DNA of 14,088 nucleotides, from assembly GCA_031278675.1 (NCBI GenBank), contig JAITJY010000106.1, positions 1-14,088 of the forward strand, read 5' to 3'. A program made the translations under genes and the position numbers. The stretch is from Bifidobacteriaceae bacterium. GTDB taxonomy: Bacteria; Actinomycetota; Actinomycetes; Actinomycetales; WQXJ01. Under the pieces are notes generated by a model that had not been told where the DNA came from, did not search any database, and saw only the letters and a program-made list of their open reading frames with translations. Position 1 is the first letter of the stretch. Each line of letters begins with the position of its first letter. Below are positions 11,755 through 14,088 of this stretch, in pieces.

Positions 11755-12441
11755 CTACCGCTGCGGAGCGCGGCCCGCGAGCCTTTCGCCCGCGATCCGT
11801 CCCAACGCGCGCGCTTGCCCTGCGATAACCGCCGCGACCGCCCGGTGCTTGGGCAGGCGCCGCCCATAGAACGCCGAATCGCCGTCCCACATGCGCGCCC
11901 CGGTGAACGCTTCCAACCCGTCGATCTCTCCTTCGAAGACGCGCCGCGCTCCGGCGGCCGCCAGCACCTCGCCCAGTTGGACCACGCCAGGCTCGCGGTT
12001 GACGCCCAGCACCAGCGAGCAAAAGCCGACGCAAGTAAAAGCCCGACGCGAGGCGAGACGGAGACCCACGGCGTTGGCGACGGCATCGGGCAAGTTGTAG
12101 AGGCAACCCTCAAACAGGGGCCGCCAGCGGGCCAGCCGCGCGCGAACCGCCGCCTGCCGCAGCGCCGGCAGTTCGTAGAGCGCCAGCGACGTGACCCGGC
12201 CGCCGCTATACGTGTATCGCTCGCGGCCTTCTTCCACGAAACCGCCATCCAGCGGCGTGGACCAGCGGCGCCGCGCGAACGAATAGACTCGCAGTTCGTC
12301 GCCGACGCGATAAACCACCGAGAGGTGGCCGTGCCGGGCCTGCGTCCCGAACCGGATCAGTCGGCTGATCACGGTGTCCGCCGAGGAGGACAGCAGGTAG
12401 ACCGGTGGGGCGGCGCTGGGCAGCGGAGTGTGACACATCAT
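11755..12441 (-). CDS. Permuted NlpC/P60-like (YiiX/C92-type) cysteine hydrolase
   Basis: The 228-residue protein resembles permuted papain-like proteins of the YaeF/YiiX type. A His-containing strand comes first (RHGHLSVVYRVGDELRVYSFARR, H39 at the usual SHxSI position), then the GGFVEEG segment (66-72), and later the nucleophile region AFTCVGFCSLVL (C137 by alignment, with C141 nearby). Known relatives are thought to hydrolyse amide or ester bonds in cell-wall or lipid substrates; the substrate here is unknown. No signal peptide or membrane segment is visible, so a cytoplasmic location is likely. The start could be ATG 12441 or the adjacent ATG 12438; neither has a strong Shine-Dalgarno. 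It lies 24 bases after the SufT-like gene and probably shares its transcript. The superfamily call is moderate; a role in Fe-S assembly is not implied. Confidence 0.68.
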   Translation of the reverse strand: MMCHTPLPSAAPPVYLLSSSADTVISRLIRFGTQARHGHLSVVYRVGDELRVYSFARRRWSTPLDGGFVEEGRERYTYSGGRVTSLALYELPALRQAAVRARLARWRPLFEGCLYNLPDAVANAVGLRLASRRAFTCVGFCSLVLGVNREPGVVQLGEVLAAAGARRVFEGEIDGLEAFTGARMWDGDSAFYGRRLPKHRAVAAVIAGQARALGRIAGERLAGRAPQR

Positions 12442-12465
12442 TTCAGGTTACGCAGGTTCCGGGCG

Positions 12466-12963
12466 CTAGACGTTGAAGCCGATCGCCCGCAACTGGTCGC
12501 GCCCATCTTGGGTGATCCGGTCCGGGCCCCAGGGTGGGCTCCACACCCAGTTGATTTCCACCTCGCTGACCAGGCCTTCTAGGGCGGCGGCGGCCTGGGA
12601 TTCGATCAGGTCGGTCAGCGGGCACGCCGCCGAGGTCAAGGTCATGTCCACCTGCGCCCGCCCCTCGCCGTCGATCGCGACGCCGTAGAGCAGCCCCAAG
12701 TCCACGACGTTGATCCCGAGTTCTGGGTCGATCACGTCCCGCAGCGCCTCCTCCACGTCCGCCGCCGTCGGTAGGCCGCCTACACCGTTGGTCGATGCCG
12801 CGCCCCCAGGTAAGCCAAGCCCACCGCCGGATGACGCCGCGCCGCCCGCACCATTGGGCGATGCCGCCCCGCTCGCCTCCCGGTCAAGCGCGCGGCTAGG
12901 CGCCCGGCCAGGCGGCGCCGGCGGCGGCGGGAAGCGGCTCGAGGTGTAAGGAGAATCAGCCAT
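12466..12963 (-). CDS. SufT-like MIP18/DUF59 iron-sulfur assembly factor with long disordered N-terminus
   Basis: The MIP18/DUF59 domain (about 66-165) starts TAADVEEALRDVIDPELGINVVDLGLLYG, has the conserved reactive Cys in TLTSAACPLTD (C114), and ends with VEINWVWSPPWGPDRI. Family members (SufT, PaaD, MIP18) help mature Fe-S proteins. The first 65 residues are low-complexity Pro, Gly, Ala and Ser with a polyproline patch (FPPPPAPPGR), an addition to the usual domain of about 100 residues. ATG 12963 is chosen because GGAAGGA sits 8 bases upstream; the open frame continues 32 codons further without family similarity. It lies 2 bases after the sufU stop, the usual actinobacterial order after sufS-sufU. 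Confidence 0.9.
   Translation of the reverse strand: MADSPYTSSRFPPPPAPPGRAPSRALDREASGAASPNGAGGAASSGGGLGLPGGAASTNGVGGLPTAADVEEALRDVIDPELGINVVDLGLLYGVAIDGEGRAQVDMTLTSAACPLTDLIESQAAAALEGLVSEVEINWVWSPPWGPDRITQDGRDQLRAIGFNV
12772..12870. repeat. Imperfect direct repeat coding for GAASxNGxGG in the SufT-like protein
   Basis: Two 33-base segments, 12772-12804 and 12838-12870, encode GAASTNGVGGL (residues 54-64) and GAASPNGAGGA (32-42), offset by 66 bases (22 residues). They lie wholly in the disordered N-terminal extension and suggest growth by in-frame duplication. Confidence 0.6.
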
Positions 12964-12965
12964 CG

Positions 12966-13457
12966 TCAGATTCCTTCCGGCACGTGGGCGGGGCTGGTGT
13001 CCCCGGCTTGGGCTTTGGCGATCGCGTCCCGCAGGGCCATCCAGCCGAGCAGGGCGCATTTGACGCGCATCGGATAGCGCGACACGCCTTCTAGGGCCAA
13101 CGCATCGCCGAGGGCATCTTGTTCGGCTGGGGCCACGCCCGCCCCACGCGAATGCATCAACTTACCAAACAACTTGTCGAGTTCGGCAGCGCGGCTCACG
13201 GGCTGGCCGTCAACCAATTCAGTCATGATAGACGCAGATGCCTGCGAGATGGCGCAGCCCTTACCGTCCCATGTCACTGCGGCCAGTTTGGCGGCTCCCC
13301 CAGGCTCCGCCAAGGTGAGACGGAGCCGGATCTGGTCCCCGCAGGTCGGGTTGACTTGAAACGATTCACCGTCGAAGGTCCCGGCCAGGCCCTTGCCCTG
13401 CGGATGGCGGGCGTGGTCCATGATCAGTTCCTGGTAAAGCGCATCCAGCGAACTCAT
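12966..13457 (-). CDS. sufU: SufU, zinc-dependent sulfur-transfer partner of SufS
   Basis: The 163-residue protein begins MSSLDALYQELIMDHARHP and carries the SufU metal-site residues: C39 and D41 in NPTCGDQI, C68 in GKGCAISQASASIM, and C134 in RVKCALLGW. In Gram-positive bacteria SufU accepts persulfide sulfur from SufS at its Zn-bound cysteine and passes it to the SufBCD scaffold. The insert between the second and third Cys (about 84-126) is the region that distinguishes SufU from IscU. The ATG overlaps the sufS stop by 4 bases, with GGGGTGAG just upstream, so it is coupled to sufS. The gene is intact and all ligands are present. Confidence 0.95.
   Translation of the reverse strand: MSSLDALYQELIMDHARHPQGKGLAGTFDGESFQVNPTCGDQIRLRLTLAEPGGAAKLAAVTWDGKGCAISQASASIMTELVDGQPVSRAAELDKLFGKLMHSRGAGVAPAEQDALGDALALEGVSRYPMRVKCALLGWMALRDAIAKAQAGDTSPAHVPEGI
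12972..12978 (-). promoter_or_regulatory. Shine-Dalgarno of the SufT-like gene
   Basis: GGAAGGA on the minus strand lies 8 bases before ATG 12963, inside the 3' end of sufU. It fixes the start at MADSPYTSS. Confidence 0.75.
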
Positions 13458-14088
13458 CGACTCACCCCGAAATAACTCCTGACCTGCCCTAACGCCTCAA
13501 CGAAGGTGTCAATTTCGGCTTCCGTGTTGTACACGCCCAGCGAGGCCCGCGTGGAGGCGGCCACCCCCAGCGCCCGGTGGATCGGCTGGGCGCAGTGGTG
13601 GCCCACCCGCACGCCAATCCCCGCATGGTCCAGGAACTGGCCCGCATCATGCGGATGCACGCCCGCAATGTCCAGCGACACGGCCCCAATCCGGCCGGTT
13701 GTGGTGGTAGGACCCAGGACGCGCACACCTTTCACTTGGCTGATGCCGTCCAACAGCCGCCCAGTCAACTCCCGTTCACGAGCGGCCACGCGCGCCATCC
13801 CGAGGTGACCCAGATAGCCAACCGCAGCCGCCCAGCCGATCGCCTCACTCACTGGCCCGGTCCCCGCCTCGAAGCGGGCCGGCGGCGGCTGGAAGGTCGC
13901 CTCAGCCATGGTCACGATCTCCACCATGGAGCCACCCAGGAAGCCTGGTGGCATCGCTTCGAGGAGTTCCGCCCGGCCGTACAGACCCCCAATCCCGTTC
14001 GGGCCAAGCATCTTGTGCGCCGAAAACGCCGCAAAATCGACGCCCAACGCGGGCAGGTCAAGGGGGATGTGCGGGGCGGTCTGGGCGG
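13454..14088 (-). CDS. sufS: SufS, class II cysteine desulfurase (N-terminal half beyond window edge)
   Basis: About 210 C-terminal residues are visible, beginning AQTAPHIPLDLPALGVDF. The PLP-binding lysine lies in FSAHKMLGPNGIGGLYG, the GTGPVSEAIGWAAAV segment follows, and the catalytic cysteine is in VRVGHHCAQPIH. SufS removes sulfur from cysteine to give alanine and an enzyme persulfide, which is handed to SufU. The frame stays open to the window edge; the start codon and first half of the gene lie beyond 14088. In actinobacteria sufS usually follows sufB, sufD and sufC, which would be expected to the right. Confidence 0.95.
   Translation of the reverse strand, partial: AQTAPHIPLDLPALGVDFAAFSAHKMLGPNGIGGLYGRAELLEAMPPGFLGGSMVEIVTMAEATFQPPPARFEAGTGPVSEAIGWAAAVGYLGHLGMARVAARERELTGRLLDGISQVKGVRVLGPTTTTGRIGAVSLDIAGVHPHDAGQFLDHAGIGVRVGHHCAQPIHRALGVAASTRASLGVYNTEAEIDTFVEALGQVRSYFGVSR

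Noticed and set aside
11274..11828. 184-codon open frame on the plus strand across the antitoxin and hairpin
   Set aside because: Arg/Ser/Pro-rich with no motif; runs antisense through the antitoxin gene, the perfect hairpin and the hydrolase end.

Overview
The window is high-GC, densely coded DNA. RuvB, YebC, SufU and the VapB-type antitoxin all read as actinobacterial proteins, so the source is most likely an actinobacterium. A whole pyruvate:ferredoxin-type oxidoreductase suggests at least facultatively anaerobic metabolism. The genus cannot be named from the sequence alone.

Layout. (1) 1-3048, minus strand: a housekeeping operon yebC - ruvC - ruvA - ruvB. The genes touch or overlap by 4 bases, and ruvB runs off the left edge. 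It encodes a YebC/TACO1-family protein and the complete RuvABC Holliday-junction machinery. (2) 3049-3339: a divergent intergenic region with a good sigma-A-like promoter facing right. (3) 3340-11198, plus strand: a two-gene operon of very large redox proteins overlapping by ATGA. The first is a single-chain 2-oxoacid:ferredoxin oxidoreductase of 1679 residues, about 450 longer than ordinary PFOR, with extra inserts and its own C-terminal ferredoxin-like domain. The second is a 940-residue fusion of an unrecognised N-terminal domain, an NfnB/GltD-like half and an NfnA-like half. (4) 11190-11560, minus strand: an intact VapB-like antitoxin and a truncated VapC-like PIN toxin whose stop codon lies inside the end of the redox operon. 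(5) 11755-14088, minus strand: the tail of a suf iron-sulfur operon, sufS (partial) - sufU - sufT-like, followed by a permuted NlpC/P60-like (C92-type) hydrolase. A perfect 10-bp hairpin follows the last stop.

How the genes work together. The redox pair is the standout. It looks like a self-contained device: a 2-oxoacid is decarboxylated to acyl-CoA, electrons leave through internal [4Fe-4S] clusters to a tethered ferredoxin, and from there to an Nfn-like flavoprotein that would exchange them with NAD(H) and NADP(H). This chain is inferred from domain content and gene coupling. The neighbouring Suf genes supply Fe-S clusters, which this pair would need in quantity, but the two operons converge and need not be co-regulated.

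Three unrelated proteins here (RuvA, the SufT-like protein and the oxidoreductase) carry Gly/Ala-rich linkers, which looks like a habit of this lineage. Strand composition changes along the redox operon, from C-rich at its start to G-rich in the second gene.
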